Assembly: GCA_023101885.1 (NCBI GenBank)
Contig: JALPQD010000918.1
Coordinates: 186,001-250,000 of the forward strand
Direction: 5' to 3'
Length of the DNA stretch: 64,000 nt
DNA from: Typhlomys cinereus
Taxonomy: Eukaryota > Chordata > Mammalia > Rodentia > Platacanthomyidae
In this document: positions 20,150 through 31,945 of the stretch, piece after piece
How positions within the stretch are numbered: the stretch's first letter is position 1
How the letters are laid out: each line of letters starts with the position of its first letter
The notes under the pieces: generated by a model
Database searches by the model: none
What the model was told of the DNA's origin: nothing
What the model saw: the letters and a program-made list of their open reading frames with translations, nothing else
Made by a program: the position numbers and the translations under genes

Positions 20150-21300
20150 TATAAAAGCCATGAGGTGGTAGACTGTGTAGGAAGAAATCATAGGCTGAAT
20201 GTGGCCCGGGCCATAACTTGCTGAATTCAGTCCTGGATTTGCAGGTGTCAGGCACTTTTCTGTGGCCTTAATCACCTTCAAAGGGACACGCATATCTACT
20301 TGTTCAGGTGTTGGTGATCGGCTTCCTCATTGCCTGTCACATGGAGGAAGACTAGAGTTGGTCCATCAGATACATAGCTGGTGTACAGCAAGGACTTAGG
20401 AACTGGATGAGTCCTGGTGACTACTGCTAGGGCAATTCCATGAGTACGTGCTGTCCCCTGATGTCACCTTCCTTGCCATTGGTCACATAAGTCAGTGTCC
20501 ACGCCCAAGTGTGTTTTAGAAGGAACCTGGCCAGTTGCTAGGGATAGGAATCACTGGCCGGAAATGAAGGAAAGAGCCAGAGACCCATTTCCTGTCTTCC
20601 CAAAAGTCTCTGTGATTTCATCATGGCTGTCTGCACTGTCACGCCAGCCACCGGACGTGAGGGGCGTGGCCAGGACACGGCTCACCTCCTGGGGCATGCT
20701 GTCCTGCCCGGGTTACAACAGAAGAAAGAGAACAAGTCACCTGCTGAATGAGGGGAACTTCTGGGATGGACCCTGGGAAGCCCCCCACATGGCGCCATCC
20801 TCTCAGTCACATGAGCTGGGTCCAATCTTGTGTGTGTCTTCTCTGTCCTCACCCCGCCATTTTCCAGAAGCAGAAATTGAGGCACAAAGCTGTGAGCTCA
20901 TTTGCCCGAGATCACATTGTCAGAAAGATGTGGGACTATCTTGAGGGCTTCCTCCCAAGGGGATTTCTAACTGCTGGGCTTCAAGGTCCATCAGAGAACA
21001 CTGCCTCAGGGTGAGCTGTCATCACAGGCAGAAGGACTGGGCTCCAGCGCAGTGGCATCTCCCAGCCTTCATCTGGCAAGCACAGGCAAGAGTTTCTGGA
21101 AGATCTAGAATTAAGGTGGGACAGAGTCAATCTTCAAGAAATATGTGTTCCAGAAAGACTGGCCAAGATACTCTGTGGTTATGTGGTTATGTGGGGTGAA
21201 GTTCCAGGGTGATAGAAAATTTGAAATGAATTTTAGGAATTTAAAGGATTTTAAGCAAATAAGAGCCAGGTATGGACGATACTAAAATTACCTTTAAGAA
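20150..21300. other. Repeat-poor intergenic stretch
   Basis: About 1.1 kb with no rodent SINE. The only recognisable relic is an MIR-like piece at 20870-20960 (gaggcacaaagctgtgagct). An open frame of 149 codons (20495-20944, plus) has no recognisable domain. Nothing can be assigned; retained single-copy sequence of this kind may be regulatory. Confidence 0.35.
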
Positions 21301-21309
21301 TCTCTTCTT

Positions 21310-21545
21310 CATGTATTTAATGGAAGTCCTGGGGATTAAACATAAGGTTTTAAAACATGCTAAACAAGTGCTCTACCATTGAGTCATGCCCCAGGCCCTC
21401 ACTGCTAGATTCTAGCAGGTGCTCTATCACTGAGCCACACCCCCAGCCCCTCACTGCTGGATTCTAGGCAGGTGTTCTACCACTGAGCCACACCTCAGCC
21501 CCTCACTGCTGGAGTCTAGGTAGGTGCTGTACTACTGAACAGTCC
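21310..21545 (-). repeat. ID element plus 53-bp ID-half array, antisense
   Basis: Starts as an ID-like copy (agtcctggggattaaacata), then about three 53-base units: 'tagattctagcaggtgctct', 'tggattctaggcaggtgttc', 'tggagtctaggtaggtgctg'. Each is separated by 'ccccagcccctcactgct'-type joints, as at 392-715. Confidence 0.78.
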
Positions 21546-21549
21546 TTTT

Positions 21550-22050
21550 TCCACTCTTTGAAACAGTTGTCCAAGCTGGTTTCAGATTTAGGATCCTTTT
21601 ATTTCAACTTCCTGAGTACCTGGGATTACAGGTCTAGACCAAGAATTTTTTTTTTTTTTATGGCAGGATCTTGTGTAGCAAGTTTGTGTACCTCAAATTC
21701 CCCAACTAGCCAAGGCTGACTTTCTGATCTGTTTATATCTCTCAAGCGCTGGAATTACAAGCATGCATGGCCATGACCGATTTATGAGGTACTGGAGATA
21801 AGCCCAGGACTTCACCAGTGCTGATCAAACACTCTGACTACTGAGCTATATCTTCAGCCTGGATACCTTTTAAATAATATTTTATTTCTGAAAGAGAGAG
21901 AGAGAAGAGAGAGGCCACCATGTGTGCATATTTGAAAGTGGAAGTCAGTTCTCTCCTTCTACTATGTGGGCCTCTAGGAATCAAACTGGGGTCACCAAGT
22001 TTGTCAGAAGGTGCCTTACCCACCAAGCCATCTCACCAGCCTCCAGATGG
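21550..22050 (-). mobile_element. B1 x2, ID and B2-like SINE cluster
   Basis: 21550-21640 and 21645-21780 are antisense B1 (tgagtacctgggattacagg; caagcgctggaattacaagc). 21780-21860 is ID (tactggagataagcccagga). 21890-22045 is B2-like (tcagttctctccttctacta, 'acccaccaagccatctcacc'). Confidence 0.65.
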
Positions 22051-22544
22051 CTTTTATAAAACCATCTTTTCCCAGAGCGTTCAGGGATGGGCACTGCACA
22101 AGCGCCCTTGCATCCTGCGGACATGGCTGCGAGCTAAGGATTCCATTCCACCCGTGACGTGGAGGAAGACGGCTAAGGTTCCTGTCTGTGACTAAGCTGC
22201 ACATGGACTCCTAGGTTTTTCTCCAGTACTGTGACAGCTCACCATACTACGGTATGCATAAATCTTGAGTTCAGATTAAGATCAGAGAACAATGTAGAAA
22301 CACCATAGACCATGGCTCACTTATGTATAGGATCCATGGTGTCTTAAAGATCCATATCTTTAAGCTATGGCGTGACTCAAAGGTACAGAGCTTATTCAGC
22401 AAGCACAAGGGCCTGGGTGTCATCCTTGGTCCTATAAGTAAAACAAAATTAAGAAAAGCCATACTTCACATCCTTATATATCAGGGTGTCTGCTGCTATC
22501 AGAAAGGAGCTTGTGCTATGAGAAGAAGCAGTGAGGTCATGGAA

Positions 22545-22750
22545 TGAGCTAGGGAGATGGCTCAATGGATAAGCACTGGTCCTGCAAGCATGAGGACCAG
22601 GGTTCAGATTCCCAGAGCCCACGTAAAAGCCAGGCAGGCATGGTGGCCTCTGGTAATCTCCATACTTGGGAGGCAAGGACAGGGAATGCCAGGGCAAGCT
22701 GGCTAGCAAGCCTCACCAGGCTCAATGGAGAGACCCTGACTTAACACAAG
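22545..22750 (+). mobile_element. B3-like SINE
   Basis: 'gagctagggagatggctcaa', 'ggaccagggttcagattccc', 'gagcccacgtaaaagccagg', 'tggagagaccctgacttaac'. The preceding 22060-22540 and following 22760-23040 contain no recognised element or gene. Confidence 0.7.
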
Positions 22751-23044
22751 AGAAGGTGCTTAATACAGAGAATCGCAATTGACCAAAGTGCAGAGAATCA
22801 GTGACTGTGAACTGCTGGACCCTAAACAAGACATCCAAATCACTCCTCCCCCTCACAGTCCTCAAGGCTCAGGGAACATCACAGAAGAGGTGGCAGTAAA
22901 CATGTGCGAGGGTGGGGAGGGGTGCTGCCAGACAGTAGCTTCTGGTCACCATGGGGCTGCTGCACCCACACTACAGCTAGGTCTACTTCCACAAGACCTG
23001 CTCAAGAGATCACCAGGAAGAGGCAAGATCTTAATAATCCCCTC

Positions 23045-23225
23045 CCCTGGAGAGATGGTTCAAGGGTTAAGACTCTGCCTTGAAAGCAGAAGGTCCTGAA
23101 TTTGGATACCAGGTCCCACATAAAAATGCCAGGTGGAAATGACGGCCTGCACATCTGGCCCTGGTGGGCAGAGCCTAGGAAATTCATACACACACACACT
23201 AAATGAATGAATAAATAAAAATTTT
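23045..23225 (+). mobile_element. Long SINE with internal deletion
   Basis: 'tggagagatggttcaagggt', 'aaagcagaaggtcctgaatt', 'gacggcctgcacatctggcc', then a jump from 'gcctaggaaattc' straight to the CA-rich end. 23230-23800 is unassigned. Confidence 0.75.
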
Positions 23226-23809
23226 TAGGAGTTAGCACAGGGTAGGGGTACCCATAGGGAGGACTTTCCTCAATGGTCTACCCACCAGTATATCCACCAT
23301 GCTGCGGTAAGTTTCAGATGCAGGTTAATGCAGACAGGCTACAGGTGCAGAAGGACAGAAAGGTGGGAGGGAGATGTTTGGGAAGATTTGCCATGGGAAA
23401 AGGAGGGGGGAATGGGATTGAGTAGCAAGGAGTCAAATTGACATCAATTCACTGTGCTCATATTTCAAAATCCAAAGGGAGCTTAAAAAAAGAATGTGGA
23501 GAGTGATCAAAGAAGACACCAGCCTACATATGTGCAACACACACATATGCACACTTATGCAAACACAAGCATATGCAAAAAAGTTATGAACCATGTTCCT
23601 ATCAAACGCAATAGCCTTATGGAGGTTTATTTCGGAAGGAAGAGTGTTCCCTAAAAACACAGAACCAAATGCCTGCCATGTGTGGGACCACTGTGGCTAG
23701 GAAGGTCATCCGTTGCTCTACAGTGTGAGGCATCACCTGCAGCTGTTCACCTATCATGTTACATATTGTGCAGAGCAGAACAGAAGACCCAGACACAGGG
23801 ATGTGTGTG

Positions 23810-24025
23810 GTTCAGTGGAAAGAGCACTTGCCTAGATGCAGAAGGCCCAGAGTTCGATCCCCAGCATGGTGTAAACCAAGTGTGGTGTTATACGCCTGGA
23901 ATCCCAGCTCTGGGGAGGTGGAGGCAACAGAATCAGGATTTCAAGGTCTCCCCTGGCCGCATAAGGAGTTTGACTCTAGCATGGGCTACGTGAGATCCAG
24001 ACTCAAAGAAAAAAATTAAAACCTG
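23810..24025 (+). mobile_element. B4-like ID/B1 composite SINE
   Basis: ID head 'gttcagtggaaagagcactt' with a good B box 'gagttcgatccccagcatgg', fused to B1 'aagtgtggtgttatacgcct', 'gactctagcatgggctacgt', then an A-rich tail. Confidence 0.78.
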
Positions 24026-24164
24026 CATGTTTGACATCCCAAGTAAGGAATCAGATTGCTCTTGGCACTGCCTATCCTCTGTCCCTTCTTTCCCAAGTCC
24101 CCTGTGTCTATTATGATTTCTGAATTAATCATTCATTATTTACTTTGCTTTGCTTCCCTTTTTT

Positions 24165-24290
24165 CCACAGGGTATTGTGGAGCCCAGACTGGACTCAAAC
24201 TTGCTGTGCAGTCAAGGCTAGCCCTCAAAACTCCTGATCCATTACTTCAGCCTGGAGTGATGGGCTGTACCTCCACTGATTTTTTTTCTT
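24165..24290 (-). mobile_element. B1-type SINE
   Basis: 'gagcccagactggactcaaa', 'cctgatccattacttcagcc', 'agtgatgggctgtacctcca'. Confidence 0.55.
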
Positions 24291-24329
24291 TTAAACTGTC
24301 CCTATCATTTTTGCCTTTCCCAGATGCTG

Positions 24330-24745
24330 TGTGTTGCAGTTAGTCGGCATACTGCTGATAAATATATAGACAACTTGGGGGAATGTGGGAGTTTTATTCC
24401 TGCTTACAATAGTCCAGCTTGGCAGGAGAGTTCATACCAACACCAGGAGCCCAGGAAACAGACTACACCATATCCATGGGACTTACTGAAAGAGGGATTA
24501 TCCTCACTTGCCAGGCTACAAGTCTGTAAAGTGTGCCGAAGTATACCAATATTACGGAACCAGCTCTCTCCGTCTTATCTTCCTTCCCCGAGGAATGGTC
24601 TTACCAACCAAGGGCTGGGTCTCTCCCCATCATTTAGCCAACCTCCTGTAGGCTTCTTTAGGACTTGCCTTCGCCACTGATTTTTATATAGCTGTGTCCA
24701 GAGCTCAGCCCCCAATTGTCAAATCGACACTTAGATCTAAAGTGA
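24330..24745 (-). mobile_element. Dispersed ~400-bp element, family A, copy 1
   Basis: Shares ordered blocks with five other copies: 'ccagcttggcaggagagttc', 'catatccatgggacttactg', 'aggaatggtcttaccaacca', 'gagctcagcccccaattgtc'. The element is orientated by comparison with the copy at 29055, where it reads 'agctgtcaacttgacaattg' on plus. It resembles the rodent non-autonomous hAT/URR1-like repeats; the family name is uncertain. Confidence 0.7.
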
Positions 24746-24808
24746 CATGTCCTAGAGGTCACATGAACCCTTCCCAACTTGGCTATTTTCACTAAACACC
24801 CTTCAGGG

Positions 24809-24887
24809 CCTGTCATGACCTGTCATGGTGGCCTGTCATGACCTGTCATGGTGGCCTGTCATGACCTGTCATGGTGGCCTGTCATGG
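24809..24887 (+). repeat. 23-bp minisatellite, 3.4 copies
   Basis: Unit starts at 24809, 24832, 24855 and 24878. Each unit contains cctgtcatg twice, separated by one base, then tgg. The copies are perfect or nearly perfect. Confidence 0.92.
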
Positions 24888-25189
24888 CTTGATGATGCCT
24901 TCCTTTTTAGTACTGAACGTCAGCGCACCATTTGAAATGTTCAATGATTTACTTCTCCTTTCTCCATCAGAAGGAAATCTTGCTTCAAAGTTTAGACAGA
25001 AAGGAAGTTGCTGTGAATACACAGGTATGTGTTGTGTGGAATGCAGTGTTCATCTCCTCTTGTAAGTATCAAGGACTACGGTCACCGGATCACATGGTGA
25101 GAGAATCTTAATTTGTGTAGGGAACTATTATTTTATTGCTTTGCATTGTTTGCGCTTCCATTTTTGCATCCTGTGAGCTGAATTGGGGC

Positions 25190-25300
25190 TTTGGTGAATT
25201 CTGTACTGCTGAGCCATCCCCCCAGCAGATGCTCCAATACTGAGCTACATCCCAGGCCCTCCCTAGGGGATTCTGGGCAGGTGCTCTACAGCAGTGAGTA
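25190..25300 (-). repeat. ID-half units, about two, antisense
   Basis: 'actgctgagccatcccccca', 'caatactgagctacatccca', 'ggggattctgggcaggtgct'. A decayed version of the 53-bp repeat. Confidence 0.6.
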
Positions 25301-25499
25301 AGAGCCACAGGTTTTTTCAATTTTAGTGTTTTTAAGTAATTAGAAGGGATCATCTATTCATGTACAGAAAAGACAGCCATTTTTATTTTTGTCTTCATTT
25401 TATGTATATTTTGGACATACATGTATGCATGTCCACGTGTACATGGTGCAATGTTTGAAGTTGACATTAGATGTCTTCTGTCACTTTTCACTTAAATTT

Positions 25500-25900
25500 T
25501 TAATTTAATTTAATTTAATTTATTTGGGGTGTGTATGTGTGTATCAGAGGGCACTGCGTGTCCCTATGGAGAACCAAGGGTGACTTCAGAATCATCCTGG
25601 CTCGCTTTTATCTACTCTTTGCTTCAATCTGGGATTTCCCAGGTCTGCTCACCAGGGGCGTAAGTGCAGGTCATCATTTCTGCTTGGCGTTTTCTACAAG
25701 GCACCTGGGATCTGAACTCGGGACTTTCTGCTAACAAGGCAGAGTCTTAACTCCTGAGTCATCTCTCCAGCCCCCACTTTCATTTCAAACAAACAAAGCT
25801 AGCCATGGGGCATGGTGGCTTGTAATCTCAGCATTTTGGAGGCTGAGACTGTGAGTTCCAGGCCAGCCTTGGCTATATAATGGGTTTTAGGACAAGCTAA
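25500..25900. mobile_element. Long SINE (minus) and B1 (plus)
   Basis: 25500-25775 is antisense: a (TTTAA)n tail side, 'gtatcagagggcactgcgtg', 'gaatcatcctggctcgcttt', 'cctgagtcatctctccagcc'. 25800-25900 is sense B1 (gggcatggtggcttgtaatc). 25905-26330 is unassigned. Confidence 0.78.
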
Positions 25901-26334
25901 GTCAGAATGAGACAGTACAATGGAAGTTGGCATGTCAGTGACGTGTCTGTCCTGTGGGTCACATGGTCTTATCTAGGCTGGTGACTGTCTGACCTTGATG
26001 CCCATGTGCTATGTAGGAAACTCCCTTTAGTTGATCCTGGGGCTTCCCCTCACCTTCCTGTGTTGGGATCCCCCTTGGGCCCCAGCTTTTCCTCTTCTAT
26101 TTGCTGCAATGCATCCTGCCAGTCACTTCTTGGGACAGGTCCCATGGGAGGTGAATGTTTGAGGTTTCTGAAAAATCTCCAATCTCTGCTCTTGAGCCAC
26201 AGTTTTGTTGACAGAAATCAAGTCTTTCCAGAACTTAGAATCTACTGTTCCGTCATTTCTTGTGTTGTTTTTTGAGCAGCCAGGAACCATTATATTTGGG
26301 GGTTTTAGTTCCTTTCTTTTTGGGGGGAAGTGTC

Positions 26335-26725
26335 ATGGTATGAATGTGAAGTGTGTCCCCCTCCCCATGTACTTGTATCTTCAGCTGGTGTTAATGTCTG
26401 GAAAGGTTGTGGCACCTTTAGGAGGTGTAGCCCTGCTGGAGAGGGCAAATCAAGGGTGTGGGCCCTGAGGTTTGATGGTCCTGCTTGCTTTCTTTCTTTT
26501 CTCTCTCTTTCTCTCTCTTGCTCGCTTACTCGCTCTCTTGCTCTCTCTGCCCACCTGATGGCTGCAATGATCTGAACTGACCTCTTCTGTCTCCAGCCAT
26601 GTGAGTCCCATCATAATGGACAATGGACTATAGTCCTTCTGCCCTCTGGAATCATAAGCCAAATAACTCTCCCTTTCTCCCTTAAATTGGTTGTGTATAA
26701 GTGTTGCCCCAAAGCAAAAGAAAAG
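26335..26725 (+). mobile_element. MaLR-LTR-like or URR1-like non-coding element
   Basis: 'gtatgaatgtgaagtgtgtc', 'cacctttaggaggtgtagcc', 'cataagccaaataactctcc' and an interior TC-rich stretch. The layout recalls MaLR LTRs and rodent URR1 repeats; I cannot decide between them. No coding content. Confidence 0.5.
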
Positions 26726-26739
26726 TAACTGTAATTGGG

Positions 26740-27200
26740 AGGTTGCTCGCTTGTTTGAAATAGGGACTCAGTACGTAGTCCAGACTGGCACTGGACTGAC
26801 TACATAACTGACAATGACCATGAACTCGGGATCCTCCTGCTTCTAACTCCTAAGTGCTGCGATTCCCGGCGGCCCCATCACGCCTAGGAAAATAGATACC
26901 TTTAAAGTTTCTGCACAGAGAGTCTTAAATTCATGCTTTACCCCACTCACATAAGGTATAATTTACTGTACAATTACAACAAAACCCACCTACCTGTATC
27001 ATGTTGCTTGATAGGATTTGACAAGCGTCCCCACCCCAGGTGCAGGAGAGACATTCCAGAATGTTCCACGAGCCCCTTTGCTGTCAGCCTCTTACCGCCC
27101 ACTTCTCAACACCTGAGGCAACTGCTATTTTGATTTCTATCGTTGTAGATTTGTGTTATAATAAATGTTTTTGTAGTCTTCCTTTATTGCCTGGAAGAGA
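26740..27200 (-). mobile_element. B1-type SINE followed by an ancient L1M 3' end
   Basis: 26740-26890 is B1 (tccagactggcactggactg, gatcctcctgcttctaactc). 26900-27200 follows the order of an antisense L1M 3'UTR ('tttactgtacaattacaac', 'agaatgttccacgagcccct', 'tctatcgttgtagatttgtg'). Confidence 0.55.
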
Positions 27201-27236
27201 TGTTTATGGATAATATAATCTATCCACATAAGAATA

Positions 27237-27238
27237 TT

Positions 27239-27309
<71 letters not shown>

Positions 27310-27322
27310 CTCTCTTTCTTTT
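27237..27322 (+). repeat. (CTTT)n microsatellite
   Basis: About 21 near-perfect tetranucleotide units. It abuts an antisense ID/B1 relic at 27325-27400 (ggccttggggtcccctggac). 27470-27590 is a further ID-like antisense copy (tgccactgagccaatgcttc). Confidence 0.95.
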
Positions 27323-27654
27323 CTGGCAGCCTTGGTTGGCCTTGGGGTCCCCTGGACGTAAGGCAAGTGCTGACCCCCTGAACTACAGCCCTAACCCTCA
27401 AATTTCCTTCGAATCAAGACAACATTGTGTGCACTAAAAAAGAGAATAAAAGAGTGGGCTTCCCCCATATGTTTACTTTGCTTTGCCTTATGCTTTGATC
27501 CCACAGATGAAACTTGGGGCCACATACACACTAAACTTGCAAGCACTGTGCCACTGAGCCAATGCTTCCTGCCCAGGAAGAATGAGGAGAAAGTCATTTT
27601 CCATAGAGAATTATGGAAAGCATCCATCCTGACTAAGCTATGAGATACATGGGG

Positions 27655-27790
27655 TCAGGAAGATGGCTCAGAGGGTAAAGTGCCTGCTCCCAAGCCTGGC
27701 GACCTGAGTTTGATCCCCAGAAGCCCACGTAGCAGGAGGAGAGAACTAACTTCTGAAAGCTGTCCTCCGACCTCTGCCTGTGCACCATGG
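27655..27790 (+). mobile_element. B2-like SINE
   Basis: 'gtcaggaagatggctcagag', 'cgacctgagtttgatcccca', 'gaagcccacgtagcaggagg', 'gctgtcctccgacctctgcc'. Confidence 0.78.
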
Positions 27791-27799
27791 CCTGTGTTC

Positions 27800-28195
27800 C
27801 AGTTTACCTGCATGGTGCCAACAAATCACAACAAAGAGCATAGGGCAAGGGGGTCTTATTCGTTTTTACTACTTTGGCTACAGTTCTTAGTCCAGATCAA
27901 CAGGAGAGCTCACAGGAATATTAGGAGCCAAGGGCACTGGCCATACCATGTCCACAGGATTGCCGAGAGAGGGACAAACCTCACCTGCTAGACAGAAAAA
28001 CTGCCAACCTGTGTTGAAGAATTCCGAAGTACTGAACCAGCTGCCACCTTCCCAGGGAATAGTCTCATGGGCTGGATCTTCCCACATCAATCAGATAATC
28101 TGCAGGCTTGTTCAGAACTTGCCTGAACTACTAACTCTTCACAAATGTGCTGGGAGCTCAGTCTTCAATCTTCAAATTGACATCTATGTATCTAA
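27800..28195 (-). mobile_element. Family A element, copy 2
   Basis: 'aggagagctcacaggaatat', 'ccataccatgtccacaggat', 'gggctggatcttcccacatc', 'aatcttcaaattgacatcta'. Same block order as the copies at 24330, 39640, 48090 and 54565. Confidence 0.72.
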
Positions 28196-28199
28196 TTAG

Positions 28200-29050
28200 C
28201 ATAGCATGAATGTGCTTTCTTTCTCAATCTCTATCTCTCTCTTTTTCTGTCTCATTAAAAAAAAAAGCTTTATGATATGTCAAAAAGTTTAGGAATCTGC
28301 TAGAGTCAGAGTCTTCCAGAATGCTAATGGGACTGTCACAAATACAGAAAGACAGTGTCGTTGTGACTCAGATACCAAACCGGTGACCATTGGGCATATT
28401 TCTCTTTATTATTATTATTATTATTATTATTATGCATCGCTGGAGAGTTTTAAAAAATCTGTTTCTGAGTAAAATCGAGTTCAGGATGGGTTTGGGTAAT
28501 TATAAAACAAGTTCTTTCCCTGCATGAAAACCAGGTGGAACTGGCTATCGGGATACATGAAACACCTCATGGGACATTTTGCACCCCAATCCCTTACACA
28601 GGAAGTTCATCCCCGGGACAACAAAAACCTTCAGCATGTGATTCTGTTTTCTTTTGCTATCACAGAATCCTCAAGGCTAAGAGATTTGTAAAGAAAAGAG
28701 TTTGCCACACAGTGGTGCCAGCTCTGTACCCCCCTCCCTCACATGGTGTTTCTTCGAAGGACCAAATCGAATCATTATAGAGACAGTCTGTATAAGAGGA
28801 AGAGATTATCCATGATACAGGAAGTGAGTCTGGATCTCTTAATCTGGGAATCAAGCTTTCAACCCAGGATTGCTTGGTGGACAACCCACTGGATAAGAGT
28901 AGCATCAATTTCCAAATAAGCCAGGGAAGGGAGGGGGTGTGGAGGCAGAAGCAGTGGCCTCTCCTGGGTCTCTAGCCATGCTTCCTGAAACATTGCTTTA
29001 CATAGTAGTCTATTGTCCTTCCCCATATAACTGGAGGATAGGGGAGCCCC
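28200..29050. other. Unassigned stretch with a (TTA)n microsatellite
   Basis: (TTA)n at about 28406-28432. Text near 28850-28900 ('tcaacccaggattgcttggt') shares a phrase with the family A copy at 29745, so a diverged family A piece may lie at 28780-28910. Nothing coding recognised. Confidence 0.4.
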
Positions 29051-29054
29051 AGGC

Positions 29055-29885
29055 TGTGGTAGTTAACTATAGCTGTCAACTTGACAATTGAAAGGTTGGA
29101 GCTCTAGACACTTGTGTAAAGAATTAGTAGTTGAGTGAACCAGCTTGCAGGAGATTGTTTAATTGATGAGGGGAGACCCAACCCATGGTGAGTGGGACCA
29201 TCTAGTCAGGTAGATGAGACGGGGGAGGCTAGCTCAGTAAAGTTTGGCATTCTTTAGCATGAGACTGGGACTACTGAGAGGTCTAGCTCCTGAACTGAAC
29301 TGGTTAAGACCAGAGAATTCCAAGAACACGAGCCCACTGTGGTTACTTCTTTTAAAAAATTATTTATTTATTAATTTGTTTATTTATTTATTTATTTTGT
29401 GTGTGTGGGTGTGTGTGTGTGTAGAACCACGGGCGAATTCGGGAACCATCATGGACCGCCTCCACCTCTTCCTTGTTTACTCTGCCCCGGGATTCACAGG
29501 CTCCGCCCTATCAGGACCAGAAACACAGGCCGCCCCCACTTCTGCCCAGCGTCTATACATGAGGTCGAGGATCCAAACTCAGGACCTTCCGCCTGCAAGG
29601 CAGAGTCTTAACCCCTGAGCCACCTCTCCAGCACTGCAGTTACTTCTTTGGCTGATTCACTGATTGGAGTTCTTCAGCAGACTTGGACAGACATGCTGTC
29701 TGGCAAGTGAGGTTTGCCCCTCTCTCAGCGGGAACCAAGCTTTCAACCCAAGATTGCTTAGTGGACAACCCACTGTGAATCGGATGTGGCCAGTTCCCTC
29801 AGCTTCTGGTGTTGATATGAGGCTAACTAAGCTGGACGAAGATTGTAACTGGACAATCGTAAACTAGAATAATAAAACCCCCTTC
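29055..29885 (+). mobile_element. Family A element, copy 3, with nested young SINE
   Basis: Opposite orientation to the other copies: 'ctgtcaacttgacaattgaa', 'cttgcaggagattgtttaat', 'gtgttgatatgaggctaact'. It is split by a young long SINE (29353-29632, minus) with imperfect flanking repeats actgtggttacttcttt / actgcagttacttcttt at 29336-29352 and 29633-29649. Confidence 0.8.
29353..29632 (-). mobile_element. Young-subfamily long SINE nested in family A
   Basis: Antisense full-length copy: (TTTA)n tail side, (TG)n, 'gaaccacgggcgaattcggg', 'tttactctgccccgggattc', 'cctgagccacctctccagca'. Retains several CpGs, as other young copies do. Confidence 0.9.
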
Positions 29886-29889
29886 AACT

Positions 29890-31050
29890 CCTTAAGATGT
29901 TTGGAAGGCAGCTATGCTCACCATTGTACTGCCAGCACCTCACCAGCCCTTCAGCTGCTTGGTTGTGAATTTATCAGCAACGTGCAGCCAACCATTGGGC
30001 TTGGCGGTGGAGGAGCAGAAGAGAAATGAAGAGCTGCTAAAATGCTGGAAGTCCGGATACATCCTCACCTTTTGCCCGGACCATCTGTTCCCACCTTTCT
30101 CCCTCTCCTCACTCACCAGGTCCTTCCTGCAGATTCTTGGCCAGGGCTCCTATCACTGACTCTCTGAGATCAAGAGAATAGCAGGTCACTTGTCGAAGGC
30201 CACCTGTGTGCTCACAGAGAAGGGAGGACCACTCTTCTCTCCTGGGCCAACGTTCCTGGGTCTTCCTGGCTCTGGTGGCTTCTTCCTTCTGGATTGAGGG
30301 TGCTCAGGGGTCTAAAGGCATCCTTTGGTGTTTGAGCTCAGACCAGCTCTCCCCAGTCACCCAAGTGCTTTCAGTCTTTGGGAACCCATGCAAATGGCTC
30401 ACGGGAGAGGGTGCCAAGCAAAACTGCCACACTGCCAGGGGACACCAGGAAATGGTGACTGGCAGGTGGTCTGTGCTACCATGACTCAGGAGCCTGAGGA
30501 GCTGTGTGGTCCCTGCAGTGTTGGCTTGGGCAACCCCAGGTGGCCAGGCCATGTTGTCATCATCCCACGTGGAACCCTTTGGGCTCTAACTCCACTCGAC
30601 CTTCTAGGCACCTGTCTGCTTCTCCCTCCACGGGGTGACACCCTCATCCTCATTCCCCATCTGGATCAGCGAGATGTTCCTCCCCAGCCTGTCCTCAGGG
30701 ACTCTGACACGATCCAAACAAATCTACTCTGCTCAGAGCCCTCACAGGTGTTTGAATAAAGGGCATCGTCCTCCCCAAGGGTCCCTGGAGTCCTCCGTGA
30801 CCTGTCCTTGTCAACTCTCCGGCACAGTGGTCTCCCACGTGCTTCCTGTCTCATCTCTCTAGTTGGTCCTTATTATTCTGTGACCAGACAGGGCCGTGTC
30901 ACTGGCTGTTCCCACGTGGGATGACCTCTTCTAGGTTGACCATGGTACCCTCTTTCCCCTCCGATGAGCCTGCATTTAAATGTCACCTTCTCTGCTAGAT
31001 TTTCCCTGAGTACTGCTGTTAGCCTCTCTCTCACTCTTTCTCTCCTCCCC
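29890..31050. other. Repeat-poor intergenic stretch, possible L2/MIR relic at its end
   Basis: No rodent SINE for about 1.1 kb. 30920-31030 ('aaatgtcaccttctctgcta') recalls an antisense L2-type end. Open frames (the longest 144 codons, 30325-30759, plus) lack recognisable domains. Confidence 0.35.
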
Positions 31051-31059
31051 CTTCATAAA

Positions 31060-31210
31060 CACACACAGTCTTGTTATGTGTCCCACACTAACCTGGAACT
31101 TGAGAGCCTCCTATCCCAGCCTCCCAAGTGCTGGGATGCATTAGGTCAGTATGTCCGTGGTTAGCTGGTAGAGCTTACCAGAGGTCCTGGGTTCAGACCC
31201 CAGTGCTATG
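31060..31210. mobile_element. B1 (minus) then ID-like (plus)
   Basis: 31060-31140: 'cccagcctcccaagtgctgg'. 31145-31210: 'gtggttagctggtagagctt' with B box 'gggttcagaccccagtgcta'. Confidence 0.6.
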
Positions 31211-31549
31211 GAGGAGGGTTGCCGTACAAAAGGTAGGAGAGATCACAGCCATGCAGAACGACTGAAACCAGCAAAGCCATGTCATAAGCAAGGCCAAAAG
31301 AAAGCTCAGATAAAACTTGTTTATATTTAGTTGACCTTCCTACAGAACATACTGTGTGCTGTAGAAAACCACAGCCTCCTCCTTCCCACGCCCCAGTCAG
31401 ACTGCAAGATGCAATGTTGTTATTAGTTTGCCTATAAAATAAACATGCTTGGGCCAAGCTACTTCTGTGATTCCATCCCAGTTACCAAAGCACCTGGTCC
31501 CAGCTTTTCCCTGTGTGTTTTTGTCTTTTCTTTATTCTTGCAACCAGTT

Positions 31550-31945
31550 GAAAATGGTCAGGGCACAGCCCTGCCTAACGCAGAGTAGAAACTTCAAGAA
31601 CACCTCAGCCAGCTCCCGGCCCACCTGGGTCACAAGAAACCCTGTCTCAAAACAGCAACACAAGTCACACAAGTGCTGAATGAGAGTTGTGCACCACCAT
31701 ACCTAGTTTATACTATGCTGGGGATTGAACCCAGAGCTTCATGCACCCTAGACGAGCAATCCGCTAACTGAACCATCTCCCTAACCTCTTTCTGTGTTGT
31801 TTTGCTGTTGTTGTTATTATTATTGTTGTTGTTGATTTTGAGACATGCTTTCTTTTAACCCAGGCTGGCCTTGAATTTGCTATGCTGGCCTCTAACTTGT
31901 AGCAACCTGGGGTTAGAGGTGTGAGTCATCATGGTCATGTTAGTG
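31550..31945. mobile_element. B1, ID and B1 cluster
   Basis: 31550-31650 is sense B1-like (gcccacctgggtcacaagaa). 31685-31795 is antisense ID-like (tgctggggattgaacccaga). 31830-31945 is antisense B1 (cccaggctggccttgaattt). 31950-32485 is unassigned. Confidence 0.6.

Noticed and set aside
20495..20944. 149-codon frame in the repeat-poor block
   Set aside because: No domain, signal or splice-site support, and part overlaps an MIR-like relic.
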